Source: Prosthecobacter sp. (GTDB lineage: Bacteria; Verrucomicrobiota; Verrucomicrobiia; Verrucomicrobiales; Verrucomicrobiaceae). From it: 64,000 nt of DNA. The first letter of the stretch is position 1; every line of letters begins with the position of its first letter. A program made the translations under genes and the position numbers. The stretch spans positions 62,001-126,000 of the forward strand of contig JAIPJY010000002.1 of the NCBI GenBank assembly GCA_021733925.1, in the 5' to 3' direction. This document shows positions 15,001-22,000 of this stretch, piece by piece. The notes beneath the pieces were generated by a model. That model saw only the letters and a list, made by a program, of their open reading frames with translations, ran no database searches and was not told the origin of the DNA.

Positions 15001-18000
15001 CGGCACCCTCGCCCTGCTCGGATCTTCCTTCGGCGGCTATGGCATCGACTCCCTGCTGGTGAGCGACGGCACATTGAAGCTCTCGCCTGCTTTCAACGAC
15101 CAATACATCCGCAACGATGTGGGTTACCTGACAATGGCCGGCGGCACGCTCGATATCCAGAGCATTTCGGGCCGCACCACCACGCAGAACATGATTGGCA
15201 CCCTGAACATCACCGAGGGGTCTTCCAGGATCCGTGTGACTGGCTCCTCTGGCTCGGGAACCTTCCTCAATCTGCAGGACATCAACACCCCGTCACCCAT
15301 CAACTATGAAAAGGGCGGCACAGTGCTCTTTGAAGTCAATGGCGGTGCCTTGGTGGCCCGGATCACGGTCTCTGGACGCGCATTGATCGACGTCGGGGTT
15401 CTTATCCCCCGTGCCTTGTTCACCATCAACAATCCGCTCAATCCCGGCGTGAACAATTTTGCCTTTGTGGACTCGTCCACCAACATCCTCACCGGCTCCG
15501 ACATCAAAGGTGCGCATAGTTTCAAATCAAATCCGGCCGACTGGCTTGCCACTTACAATGTCTCTGACGGCGCCCTGCTCGAAGAGTCCTTCTCTGGCAG
15601 CACGGTTTCCGGTGCCTCGGTGAACACGATTCTGCTGACCAACAACAGCATCTCATCGGCTGGTGACCTGAGCACATCATCCACGCTGGTGTCCCGGGTT
15701 CCTGGCGTTGACCGCCTGCAGGTCGGACAACTGGTCCGTGGCAATGGCATCGCGGATGGCACCTACATCACCGCCATTGATGTGGCCAACTTCACCATCA
15801 CCCTGAGCACGGAGCCCATCCTCGCGGGCACTTCGGTGACCCTGTATGCATTCGATAATGCCTTTGTCTCCGGCACCATCACCAATGGCAGCTATACCAT
15901 TACAAACATCAACGATCCGCGTCTGAAGGTCGGAATGGTGATCTCCGGACCCGGCATCCCGGCTGGTACAACGATTTATAGCATCGACGAAGCGAATCAC
16001 ACCGTCACGATGTTTAATGCCGCCACCCAGGACGGCACCAATGTGTCCTTGTATTCTGAGAATCTCGCGACCGTGCCTCTGGCACTCAATTCCAGCATCG
16101 TCACCATCACGGACACGCTCACCATTGCCAGCGGCGCCATTCTGCAGGCCACCCACTCAGGCACCCACCAAAACTCCATTGTGGGCGGTGTCCTCACCAG
16201 CGGCCTGGCGAACACGGACGGAACCACCGCTGACCTCATCATCTACAACTGGAATCCTCTGGCGGCTTTGACCATCAGTTCCTCGATTGCCAACAACACC
16301 GCCGCCGGCCTCCTCGTCAATCTGGTGCTCAGCGGCAACGGCACCACCGCGCTCTCCGGCTCAAACAGTTACACCGGCACCACGTATCTGCAGGGTGGCG
16401 TCATGCGCCTTGATTCCACAGATGCTCTGCCTGCCAGCAGCCACCTCCGTATCGACGGCGGCGTGGTGGGCCTCAATTCGGGTGACTTCACCCGCAGCGT
16501 TGGCACGGGCAGCACCCAGGTGGACTGGACCAGCAGCGGTGGCTTTGCCGCCTACACGACCAGCCGCACCGTCAATCTCGGCAGCGGGGCCGCTCTGGTC
16601 TGGGGTCTGGATGGTTTCGTGCCGGGCAATGATTCACTCATTCTGGGCGCCCAGGATGCCGACAGCACGGTGATCTTCGCCAACGACATTGATCTTGGCC
16701 GCAAATCCCGCCTGGTCGAAGTGATCAGCGGCCGCGGATCTGTGTACACCGCGCCAAGCTCCACAACCCTGATTCCTGACGCCATCTTCAGCGGTGTGCT
16801 CTCCGGCAGTGACGGACGCCTGATCAAAGGTGGCAACGGCGTGCTCAGCCTCGCCGCGAACAACACTTACGCCGGCGGCACCTCGCTGGCAGAGGGCACC
16901 CTGATCGCACAGCAAAATGGATCCCTGGGATCCGGAGTGGTCGAAGTCGGCACCACCACCGACACACGCTCCCCCGGCATGGCTCTCACACTGGTCTTCA
17001 ATGGAGACACCCTTTCCAATGCGGTGACATTCGGCAATGCGAACAGCGAAGGGATTTCGGTGCTCCAAACCAATGCGACGACGACCACGGTCAGCGGCGC
17101 TGTGGAAATCGACCGGGCGCAGGGGCGCAATGTCTTCCTGGTCGATCAAACGGCCTCCACAGTGACCTACCAGGGAGCCATTTCGGGCCTGGGTGGCATC
17201 ACCGTGATTGGCGGGGGGACTGTCGTCCTCGCATCAGCCAATACCTATGGCTCACAGACAGGTGGCACGGGTGCCGCCATCAGTGGTGGCACGGTGGTGC
17301 GGGATGGTACTCTGGTTCTCAACAACGTTGCTTCACTGGGACAAACCACCACCCTTGAACTGGGGGATTCCACCTTCACACCGGATTCATCCGGTTATAC
17401 TTTGTTTGCCGATTACGCCACCAATGGGGCTTCCCTGCTCGGTGTGGAGAACGACGTCTCCACCAATGCCTCCAACATCAGTGGCTACGGCGGTGCGTTC
17501 CTGGCCACTGGCGGTGGGCATAGGGTGGCAAACTCCTTGGATGGCGGTTCCGGTGCCTTTTACAACGTCAGCCGCACCATCGACGGCGTCACCTTCAGCA
17601 GCGCCGACATTGGCGTCATCGTGATCCTGGTGAAGGACGAGGTTGACCATCCTGAGCGCAACGGGCTCTACACCATCACGCAGATCAATGACGATCTGAC
17701 CATGAATCTGGCACGCCTGGATGGCAGCAATAACATCAACGGTTTCACATTCAACAGCGCCGACACCATGATCTATGGTGCCCAGGTTGCTGTGAACGGC
17801 GGATCCTCAGCCGGCGAGTATTTCTTCATGGCTTCGCCCACGGTGACCACTGTCAATGGTGTGAACACGGACCCGGTCTCCTGGCTGCAGGACCACGCTT
17901 TTGCCAATGTGGCCCTTCAGATCAACAATGCGGCCATCACCACGGTCACGCAGGACATTGACATAAATTACAATGGCGGCGGATTCACCACCATCTCTTC

Positions 18001-18952
18001 AGCCAATGCGGTGGCATTCACCGGCAAGGTCACCATGCAGGATCTCCTGCGCGGTGTGGAAACGGAATCCAAAACGCTGACGATTGAATCCACCACGCCG
18101 AATTCCGGGACGGGAATGACCTTCTCCGGAGTCATCAGTGAAGCCAATGGTGCCGAGGACAAGCTCTATGTGTCCAAAACGGGTTCGGGCGTGACCACCT
18201 TCACTGGCAGCAACACCTACCACGGTGATACCACCGTATCCGCCGGGACCTTGCTGGTGAACAACACCACCGGCTCCGGCACTGGCCTCGGGAATGTGAT
18301 TGTTGAGTCTGGCGCCACCCTTGGGGGCACTGGTACCATTGCTCCTGCCATCGGCAATGGTCTCACGGTCAATGCCGGTGCCACCCTGATGGCTGGCAAT
18401 ATTGACCACACCGCAGCCAGCCAGCTCATCGTGGCCCTGAACTCCACTGGGACGACGCCGACAACCACAACGTTTTTTGGAACGGTTCAGGGAGACCAGA
18501 GTTTCGCCACTCTGGCCTATGGCTCCACGCTCCAGTTGAATCTCTTCCTCAACGAAGCCACAAACACCACGGCTGAAGCTGACCGCCTTGTTTTCAACAA
18601 TGTCGGATCTGCTCCATCCATCCTCACCATCAATGGGGCGGTTTTGAAAGTGGGCATCGGTTCGGGCAGTTCCTTGGATTCGACCACGTTCAATGTGAAC
18701 GATTCTTGGAAGCTCATTGACTGGGGTGGCCTCACACCAACCGGAACTTTCTACAACGTCAACGGCACTGTTCTCACCGGCACCGATTTCATGGATCTGC
18801 CCGCGCTGACTGGCGGCAAATTCTGGGACATCAGCAACTTGTACTCCACCGGGGTCATCATGGTGGCCGTGCCCGAGCCGGGCCGGTTGCTCCTGCTGCT
18901 GTTCGGGGTCCTGGCCTTGGGCTGGCACCGCCGCCGCAGATTGTCTCTTTGA
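2..18952 (+). CDS. Giant autotransporter-repeat surface protein with PEP-CTERM tail (5' end outside window)
   Basis: The frame is already open at base 2, so the gene starts upstream; 6316 residues are visible. The protein is rich in Gly, Thr, Ser and Asn, and I noticed no cysteine on reading. About 23 units follow the autotransporter-associated beta-strand repeat pattern (LTKTGSGTLTLSG-NTYTGTTTINGGTL), for example near nt 510, 845, 1800, 3320, 4780, 6300, 6700, 11510, 13765, 14980, 16815 and 18165. Two other repeat classes are interspersed (see findings). The C-terminus is a PEP-CTERM signal: VPEPG, a Leu-rich membrane helix, then HRRRR. There is no C-terminal autotransporter beta-barrel, so the repeat name should not be read as type V secretion. 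It is probably an extracellular beta-helical adhesin or sheath protein. In Verrucomicrobium and Chthoniobacter such proteins lie beside the cassette found just downstream here. Family call is firm; function is inferred. Confidence 0.93.
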   Translation: MSGTTITLSGNASQDISSSTVVDYEGVISFVTRDSVSGYLRPLADNEMSTTLANLSQNNFSLNYNATISSDRSNVSSLRLTSGGGIGIASTAGYTVDAFGINSRWGGNLAQGGVLTEFVRTGGIIAMEGNTGITTPALGSYTGWMNFFVIGDTTNLNVTGILWNISGGIVKAGSGTLTLSTRGYNYGTTIVNEGTLILSGADNSVGLVRPDLTTGTITAAFTNLYVNGGTLDLNGGSAMVGNLGSANSLPSSGIITNSASNEVMLTTTTGYLTFGGSLTGNLGLTKTGNSVLNLSNANTYSGATIVRGNTLSLQDSGTLSGTSSVSLKYAALQWDNRGLNPLDASDPVRIAANVPLSLLGSTFTIQGGGSTDTTVAFDNVSILGGGSIINVFPAVNAGSAVQLTIGNLIRSDADHGVINFVSNLGMGGTGNNNNASVLISTINGVGFSQSQLTSKLIGGWAVVNGNSFATYLDGAGVGELGSTVGGNIFAGGNAFPTYDGFDISASTTQATYNINDSSNRTLTLSKTVNSLRSGGGTITLGNGTTAVTLTLGVGLLTNTGGMAIVSGNSGSALTSSGSDLFVFTNQGTTSLNTKITGNIGLVKSGGGTLWLGPGAGVSNNYTGTTYVNQGTLVLNGSASTLVIPGDLVINNSTVTMANGNKFNATTGQIAAASNVTLNGGSTLNLFNYGTATTTTLNSLTFSNDGGVAHPAVRFNAPGALHTLVLSATNAITVVNDNTATTPLIAAATNSAANSLLKFTASAPVIDVSGLSPVGLVITTAMTTNGGAINKVGDGSLALFGNSTYSGGFNLKDGTLIFGINTTGAPGALTGGAIGTGVLTIGGGPVGSSPSIQASNRLAPPMTTANLSATVTVNSGSTPSSLGLTLGQAVVGSGIQAGTFITGIGATTFTMSNVAYSNNAANYLRLTTVVGNAITLAGDFTFSGDSPSWAAAYDLTLTGGVNLGNATRTITVSSPFGTGYISGKVTSGAGSVGLVKDGAGVLVLTNSGNDWTGATTINGGVLVLGTYAAGTDNLVIPDNSAVTIATGAMLDMAGRSETVGSLAGGGVVINSHHFLSGITNLISTLTVGGDNTDTEFSGVLTSVTTSLFALTKEGTGTLTLSGSFSNYAGITTINGGTISVKSLGNGGGVSGIGAASNVASNLVINGGILKYTGVATSTDRSFTIGAGGATIDASGIGALAVVSGTVPALAYGTTGQARSLVLTGTANSTLVNSFGKIIANNGSGLTTVTKTGTNTWALTAANSYTGATAVNAGALSLTGGSLANTAINVANGATFSVLTSGAYSAGSTATAAAGASLNLNAGSTFSMANNNPAGTFNLLQGSSFVGSGLTIGSTNVNDPKVRMIFDIGSGANSTDTIAVSRGVTLNQSGASISILPQAGITSLTVGSHDLITFLSGGLSIPNGSFATNLTLLNNAIILGANGYNLSLAQLAGSIVLNVTAASFQDAYWKGSSNSSWDTSANWFTTAAGTTQLVGIPGAFTNVFFNTDSGAGNFTTSLLTDRSIASLTFRTGATGSITISNNTLTIIGAGITTQASTGAHTINSNVRMLSNQTWAINSANALTVNGVVSDDLFGFRLTKSGTGTLLLNNASNSYSGSTTITGGVLAVTSMADGGSASGIGSSGDEATNLVLNGGTLRYTNAAGTASSTSRLFSVGLGSVGNKIEASGTFVDSTHTGTLSFTGVEAMGFVGGAGARTLTLGGTNTGLNTMVMALGDSASGGSGRTALTKTDSGTWVLAPNNAVVGLAGVITGAAPTIVTQTSTAGLIINQLVSGDGIAPGTFVSAILSANSFQLSQAAVVPTSDILTINGADTSGLVVNVTKTDADGTVNAGGAYTVTSILPSDTMTVNWNGETLTVSVPDTSGLVVGSTVDREGTADPNGIYTISSIDSDNGSIVISTPPANVVLTGVSTAGLSVGTRVDAQGNPDVNGLYTVASIQAPNSFVITAPVTEQTFVFNAAPGNGYTGITTISGGVLITDDIKKGGIASGIGASTNAAANLVINGGTLRYTGSGTTTDRLFTIGGTNGATLDASGTGALVFSNGFPLVFTGSGNRTLTLTGSSDAAIINILASAISNGGSPPTNVTALTKTGSNTWQLGNSNSYTGVTTVAGGVLQVGVLANGNANSSIGASSNAVANLVINGGTLRYTGNTVSTNRLFSIGSAGGGIEASGTGVLTMNGSGSIGFVGAGARTLTLGGVNTGANSLSVVIRDNAGDATSLVKSGSGNWVLAAVNTYTGTTTVNGGNLQVGNTATQSTGFGATTVNNGGTLSGSGIIKGTQGTLANNFLDGTNHVFNSGSTLMPGTNFGNNVGSLTFNGNLTLQTGSTANLQIANATLNGGSGLTSSLLTGTYDTLGGYRDLNFASWDAASIIAGRTDFLSVNGMLTLNHVTLVVSDLNNYLTLATTAGKAQSGDIFNLGNWAGLDVLSSFNVGDNYRSGGTGGGDLYLPTLGGGLVYDVSLFSAYGIILTITRPGTIPVLMNNFNLDRSTSWNAVAAWLPASVPNSIGGIVNLTTNIGTAVNMNATITLDGSKTVGVLVIGDQNNTNHFEIAQGSGGSLIFNNGDYGKALLSKVQTNSTTVGVDVISAPVQLASNLRVNSNAGGSASRIDISGSISQTAGSTFGLDLMGPGRLTLSGQTANTYTGLTTVFSRGYGDATNPQLVLAKTTTSMSTSTLSSVQVSTATTTVNSATVNLTGGANTNNFYIGMVITGNPNIPNGATVTQINSATQFVISTNATATNSTGVATTFDVRHLVNVTSTTGFYAGMVINGSSGIPNGTVVQSVKNGTQLVLSNAAITTGTTTTTYGTYVANGTILGDLKIGNVSMGGLGSTVVQLGANEQIADTALIRFDAGFGGDSPSNNGNNAYWKLMGFNETVRGLSDFTAAGVIENLEGENQSANSTLTLNTSGVNYYNGYMRDRANNTGTGVLNLVIAGTGTQVLALGNISYSGSTTINSGATLVLESTTSFGNGIGGASAAAIGAQTITNNGTLGMRITNGGTWSFARAISGSGALVRDGGTGTLNFNTVGSTFGAGIKVLEGGATNFTSTSTVTGGGFYISGTQNLTTVNWNGAINVQSGGLNIVGNGNNVTSGAILSVLSGSTVTGAISLLGGDMRMEGSGSLTGVTSILISGSGALADGTTFQGLRIRNTSATAVNRINDSAAIVMNGGQLTLQGVGSGSENFSETLGTLSFTGGSNRIVSEKASAASNLLTFASLGTRAAGSTAIFNSTRSNADTGGVIALTTAPSLTNGNGILGGWAVRSTITSGVQAYEWATVTAQTVNGNSVNAITGLTSYTAANTANSINGWSSTQNVKVSVSQIPTSFGSRTINSLNIQSPSGLTININPISSTTLSTLIINSGGILSSRTTHTITGGRLTAGTYTGSLNPYELIFQLPTNQLNVLSAIVNNGANVVSVVKSGVGTLVLNPTVTASVTLNPNITTVTLNANNFNTDIAIGSTVTGAGILAGTTVVGLASNNQVILSQKPNAAISTTLTFGVLNTYTGKTYINDGVLQITRESDLGANPLTLQADQLTINGGVLRASTNLVFNDTNRGITIGTADAYFRVATNSTLSIGAANSIVGNLGSLVFAPDASSLGVLLIAGNNNLSGGLQTTGTLTADTGMLASTFISGGTTVTVATTAGLEVGATVTGNGIDDGTVITSIIDGTTFEISKFAVADGTNQNLAYSGFNAVKLTGDNTIGFIRMIGSTIALLGNNTLTSDILVTSGLLRLGGSNQFNGTLTNNGGEVRLESDNGLVSSTGGYTVYTDGTFNLNGFSTTVAKVTGSGTVTNNGATPSTLTVNATDNFTYSGNISDGAISYGVLSLTKNGNGILTLGSNNSYSGPTVINGGGIRVSELGFGGQNSGIGNSSYDAANLVLNGGSLRFFNNAATYTDRSFTLGVGDTAGAIIADGTLIGATLTFGFNDQSPAVAFIGSGSRTLTLGGANRGENNFSLELGDGAGGATSLNKIGNGTWVLGSKSTYTGETMVNAGILAATIDGAFGASGGAGVIIAGGTNGSNLIGNQNATLDLRNVNYATVQSMYLSGGTLATTVGTSAWAGSVFVNSNSTILVQQGSTLNLQGTLGGNGQINQIGGGMLILSGQADPTTRNSLSSFNVTHHYVWAGTLRLDYTTNNSSKLSDIGALVLGGSRFGGTLELLGGSHVESVSFVVLSAGDNRISRLSGSSILRMNGISRGVGATVNFSANDIASTDTNNTVGIVGSWATVGLSDWATKSSFNESLVDTKTTTAGDLMIRAYTAYTNNAVNNDWTISTSTGNMDFIASTTQTDRVANTLRFYSPVSGGGVSTVTLDGNNTLQGGAILVSPNMGSSTALIDGIGTLSTGRVGTTVNDLLIIQNNTTAPLEISAAIIDNSAGRADRSATIASGSTLVRNINSADLAVGMLVTGSGIAAGTTITSLSTVATVSVTSTSGNNVNVSSVPSNLFVGATLLGQTVTAINGNTITLSGAPNESISSASTREFLTNTITLSSTPTASVTETLQFSQDRSGTTTTGSTSVTGLNGTNGTNGLYVGMKVSGAGIVDGTIITAIAANSTITLSNAAVAGAGTGTLTFSQVTGLDKTGLGNLILSGMNLYTGVTTLNAGVTTIQSLGIEGYNNGTQMITNLTSLGRSATLADTSGLTIGTIVSGSAISTGTTVTITAINSPTTVTLSNGALISTTGTLLNYDNSTFTAKSGSISATTTLNSATVTVASGTAGLTVGQTVTGTGIPTNGGTVVILSIVNGTQITLGVLDGGGNAASLATASGTTNLIFGSNSLYTGTIATDTQSGARVTVGSTLGLTVGQTIAGNGIPAGSTIVRILDQNTIEISNPVTTTGQNNLSFGASTSIGATLLATTTNGDSMVTVASTANLSVGELVSGPGIPLGATITKIVDGTTIYISVAAISTGSNTLVFAGTASSLGASRNALANLVFNGGTLQFNGSSASSDRGFTINQTAIWDVGNAYTVLTMGGNYSTPGNQDAYGIVKTGSGTLALLGSSFGGYGIDSLLVSDGTLKLSPAFNDQYIRNDVGYLTMAGGTLDIQSISGRTTTQNMIGTLNITEGSSRIRVTGSSGSGTFLNLQDINTPSPINYEKGGTVLFEVNGGALVARITVSGRALIDVGVLIPRALFTINNPLNPGVNNFAFVDSSTNILTGSDIKGAHSFKSNPADWLATYNVSDGALLEESFSGSTVSGASVNTILLTNNSISSAGDLSTSSTLVSRVPGVDRLQVGQLVRGNGIADGTYITAIDVANFTITLSTEPILAGTSVTLYAFDNAFVSGTITNGSYTITNINDPRLKVGMVISGPGIPAGTTIYSIDEANHTVTMFNAATQDGTNVSLYSENLATVPLALNSSIVTITDTLTIASGAILQATHSGTHQNSIVGGVLTSGLANTDGTTADLIIYNWNPLAALTISSSIANNTAAGLLVNLVLSGNGTTALSGSNSYTGTTYLQGGVMRLDSTDALPASSHLRIDGGVVGLNSGDFTRSVGTGSTQVDWTSSGGFAAYTTSRTVNLGSGAALVWGLDGFVPGNDSLILGAQDADSTVIFANDIDLGRKSRLVEVISGRGSVYTAPSSTTLIPDAIFSGVLSGSDGRLIKGGNGVLSLAANNTYAGGTSLAEGTLIAQQNGSLGSGVVEVGTTTDTRSPGMALTLVFNGDTLSNAVTFGNANSEGISVLQTNATTTTVSGAVEIDRAQGRNVFLVDQTASTVTYQGAISGLGGITVIGGGTVVLASANTYGSQTGGTGAAISGGTVVRDGTLVLNNVASLGQTTTLELGDSTFTPDSSGYTLFADYATNGASLLGVENDVSTNASNISGYGGAFLATGGGHRVANSLDGGSGAFYNVSRTIDGVTFSSADIGVIVILVKDEVDHPERNGLYTITQINDDLTMNLARLDGSNNINGFTFNSADTMIYGAQVAVNGGSSAGEYFFMASPTVTTVNGVNTDPVSWLQDHAFANVALQINNAAITTVTQDIDINYNGGGFTTISSANAVAFTGKVTMQDLLRGVETESKTLTIESTTPNSGTGMTFSGVISEANGAEDKLYVSKTGSGVTTFTGSNTYHGDTTVSAGTLLVNNTTGSGTGLGNVIVESGATLGGTGTIAPAIGNGLTVNAGATLMAGNIDHTAASQLIVALNSTGTTPTTTTFFGTVQGDQSFATLAYGSTLQLNLFLNEATNTTAEADRLVFNNVGSAPSILTINGAVLKVGIGSGSSLDSTTFNVNDSWKLIDWGGLTPTGTFYNVNGTVLTGTDFMDLPALTGGKFWDISNLYSTGVIMVAVPEPGRLLLLLFGVLALGWHRRRRLSL
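13219..14755 (+). repeat. Dense cluster of GLxVGxxVxGxGI modules inside the giant protein
   Basis: Seven units of a ~35-residue motif lie close together here. The pattern is (T/S)xGLxVGxxVxGxGIxxGTxIxxIxxxTxIxLS. Clear examples are TAGLTVGQTVTGTGIP near 14176, TLGLTVGQTIAGNGIPAG near 14425 and TANLSVGELVSGPGIPLG near 14635. About twelve more copies occur elsewhere in the protein, near nt 2640, 5340-5880 (four), 8150, 8330, 10390, 10960, 15710, 15915 and 17600. They sit between beta-strand repeats and differ clearly from them. I infer that they are small beta-rich insert domains. Confidence 0.8.
18869..18952 (+). other. PEP-CTERM sorting signal of the giant protein
   Basis: The last 27 residues hold a Val-Pro-Glu-Pro motif (PEP codons 18872-18880), a run of Leu/Phe/Val/Ala forming a membrane helix, and a terminal basic cluster HRRRR. 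This three-part layout is the PEP-CTERM/exosortase substrate signature. The exosortase itself is not in the window. A second protein with the same tail type lies at 54846-55724. Confidence 0.93.
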
Positions 18953-18969
18953 GCCTGAATTGCGCCCAA

Positions 18970-18992
18970 CCTGCTGGGAAAGTACCAGCAGG
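18970..18992 (+). terminator. Hairpin after the giant gene, probable terminator
   Basis: A perfect 8-bp stem, CCTGCTGG / CCAGCAGG, encloses a 7-base loop (GAAAGTA). It starts 18 bases after the stop codon and is followed by a moderately T-rich stretch (GACTTTGTGTTT). The T tract is not a clean run, so termination may be partial, but position and stem quality fit an intrinsic terminator. Confidence 0.7.
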
Positions 18993-19018
18993 GACTTTGT
19001 GTTTACATAATAAATACC

Positions 19019-19047
19019 TTGTCAGTTTAATACGAACTCTTTATTAT
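19019..19047 (+). promoter_or_regulatory. Sigma70-type promoter of the pseudopilin cassette
   Basis: TTGTCA (19019-19024) and TATTAT (19042-19047) each match the consensus at five of six positions and are separated by exactly 17 bases. They lie 35 bases upstream of the cassette A start codon, in locally AT-rich DNA unlike the surrounding genes. With the hairpin just before it, this suggests the cassette has its own transcript. Confidence 0.7.
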
Positions 19048-19082
19048 CGGCGCATAAATCAGAAATTTACAAGGAGCTAATC

Positions 19083-22000
19083 ATGAATGCCGCAACACTA
19101 GTCGCAAAGTTGAACAAGCGCAGGAAGGCCATGGCTTTGGTCATGGTGGTCACCACCGTGGCTTTGATGTCCATGCTTGTGATCGCTATTTTCTCAGTCA
19201 CCCGCACTGAATACAAAGCCAGCCAGAGCTACGTCGCCTCTCGTAGCGCCAAGCAGCTTGCCGATCTCGCCGTCGTTTTCACCGAGGTGCAGTTGCAAAA
19301 TGCCCAGAATACCGCCACGGGCTCCTTCAGCCGCACCATCCATGCCACCCAGCCCGGCATGGCTCGCGTTTACCAGGCCAATGGTGACTTTCTGCGTGCC
19401 CACAAACTCTATTCCAGTTCGCAGATGGTGATTACGAGCTCCAACGAGGCGGACATTTTCAACAGCGCCAATCAAATTCCTACAGATTGGGCCTCCGTGC
19501 AAAATGTGGCGCGCTATGTGGATTTGAACGACCCGATCATACGCCCCGGTCTCGCCACCGGCACCATGGCCCTTTATTTCCCGATCATTGATCCCCGGGC
19601 GGCTTACAACGGTACCAATCCTGCCAATGGACGTTCCATGACCGCCGTGGAAGGGTTCACCTACACCAAGGTCACGCCATCCATCTCGGGGGCGGGTGGA
19701 ACGGTGACCTACAATGAAGTGGTGACACCTTCAGATGCTGGCAACGATCCCAACAAACTGCGCCTGCCCATGCCGGTCGAGTGGATCTACGTCCTTCGGG
19801 ACGGCACCACCGGTGCCCTTGACGCCAGCAACAAGTTCATCAGTGCCGACGGCGCGACCACTCCTTCCGCCAGCAATCCCATCATCGGACGCGTGGCATT
19901 CTGGGCCGATGACGAGTCCTGCAAAGTCAATGTCAACACCGCTTCAGAGCCCACCTTTTTTGCACCACCTTACTTTTATCATCAGCGTGATTCCAAGTGG
20001 GCCAATTTCCCCGGCACAGCAGGCGAGTATCAGCGGTATCCCGGTCATCCGGCCACGGTGGCTTTGAGTGCGGTTCTGGCACCCGGGGTCGATCTGGACG
20101 TTTACGCGCGCAATGCCAACATCACCAACATCACACAGACCAAGGACGCCATTTACACGCTGATTCCCAAGATTGCCACCGGGGGGTCCTCGTCGGGTAC
20201 CAGGCCGTTCGTCAGAGACGCATTCTCGGGCAGCAACGGTGAACTGGCTGTCGCCAACAGCGGCGATACCGTCAATGCTCGAAAAGAGAGACTCTTCGCC
20301 AGCGTCGATGAAATGCTCTTCGCAGACGGCACCAATGACTCCAGTTACAACTACAACAGCACGAACGGCCGTGTGGCCACCAGCATTCCGCTGCCTGGCC
20401 AGAGCTCACGTTACTTGTTCGATCATGACACGCTGGAGCGCTCCAGGTTTTTCCTGACCTCCAACAGCCGGTCTCCCGAGTTCAACATTCACGGTCTGCC
20501 GCGCATTGCCATGTGGCCGGTCGCGGACGAGGGGCTCGGACAGACGAAGCGCACCAGCTTTGACACCATGATCGCCCTCTGCGCCACCCTGCGCAGCAAG
20601 ACTGCAGGCGCCGCCGTGGCCAACAGTTATATTTTCCGCCGCGCTCAGCCGCATCATCCGACCCATGACGTGACTGGCTCTTCCCCTGAATACGGTGGTT
20701 CAACGGGCCTCTCACGCAACAAAACCCTGCTCGATTATCTCTATGCAGAGATGTCGACCCTGCAGTTTCCCCAGACCTCGTCGCTCGGCAGCAGCAACAA
20801 TTTCAGCCAGAAATACGGCACCGACAATACCGCCCAGCTCGCCATCCAGTTCTTTGACTACATCCGCTGCACCAACCTCTATGACGGCGTCCTGGCTCGC
20901 AACAATGATGGCATGTCAGGCTACAACACCGGCACCCCTCCCGCCCCGATCACCGGCACTCCACTGTATCTGAAGAGGGATGACATCACCACCGCCCGCT
21001 ATACCTACACGGATCAGCGCATCACCCGCCGCGCTTCCGGCGGTTTGAATGATGGCACCCAGACTCAGATTGGCAGTTCACTCATAACAGCCGATCAATA
21101 TGTGTTCCCCGGGCACGGCCAGGTTTCCCCGGCGCGCTGGCAAAAGAACGGCCGGACGGTTCAGGGCTTTGGGCGCATGTTTACGATTTCTGAAATCGGT
21201 TTCCAGTTCATCTGCACGGCTGACGGCCAAAACGATCCGCAGTATGCGGTCAACACCGGCGGCGTGCTCAGCGGTGGTGGCAGCGCCCCCAAGGCCCTTT
21301 CCACCCGTGAGAGCAGTGCCGCCCCCACCTCAAACCCCGGCGGTGCCGCTGCTACTTTTCTTGACCCCAAGATGCCGCCGCACACCCCGCCATGGCTCGG
21401 TTTCAATCGCTGGTATTCCAATTTCCCACCGCTGTCGCCACCCTACGGCAACGGGGCGTACTACGGCTGCAATCCCACCATCGCAGCCAGACACCCCTCT
21501 GTCCATCCAGGCTACAATCCTGCCAACTGGAACATGACCTTGGAACTCAATAAACCGCTCCTTCCCACGCAAAAACGGGTGCAGGCCATGCTGATGCTGG
21601 AGTTTTTTTGTCCCATGTCAGGCTGGACCAAGATGTTTCCAGAGTGGGCCATCGTTCTGGATGGTAACTTCATGCGTTCCATCATGCTGCAGGGGGTGAA
21701 TGGTCCAGTGTCTCTCTTTCCCACGACGCAGGACGTGATTGTCAAATCCAACGGCAACGTTTACGAGGCTTATGACTGCTATTCCATGGGCGGCCATGTC
21801 GGGCCGACTGCCGTTGCCGGTGGTCGGGCCGGACCCGGCTGGGGGACTTCCCTGATGGGTGATGACACCAATCCCTATGTCTCAGGCACAGCCCGCTCCA
21901 CAGACACCAGCCGCTATCTGGCCAATCCTGGTCCGAATAACAACGGTCATGACGGTTTGAACAACTGGGGACTCATCAGTCAGTTCATCACGGTGAACCG

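Noticed and set aside
2..18952. Classical type V autotransporter
   Set aside because: The C-terminus is a PEP-CTERM tail with no beta-barrel domain; only the passenger-type repeats are shared.
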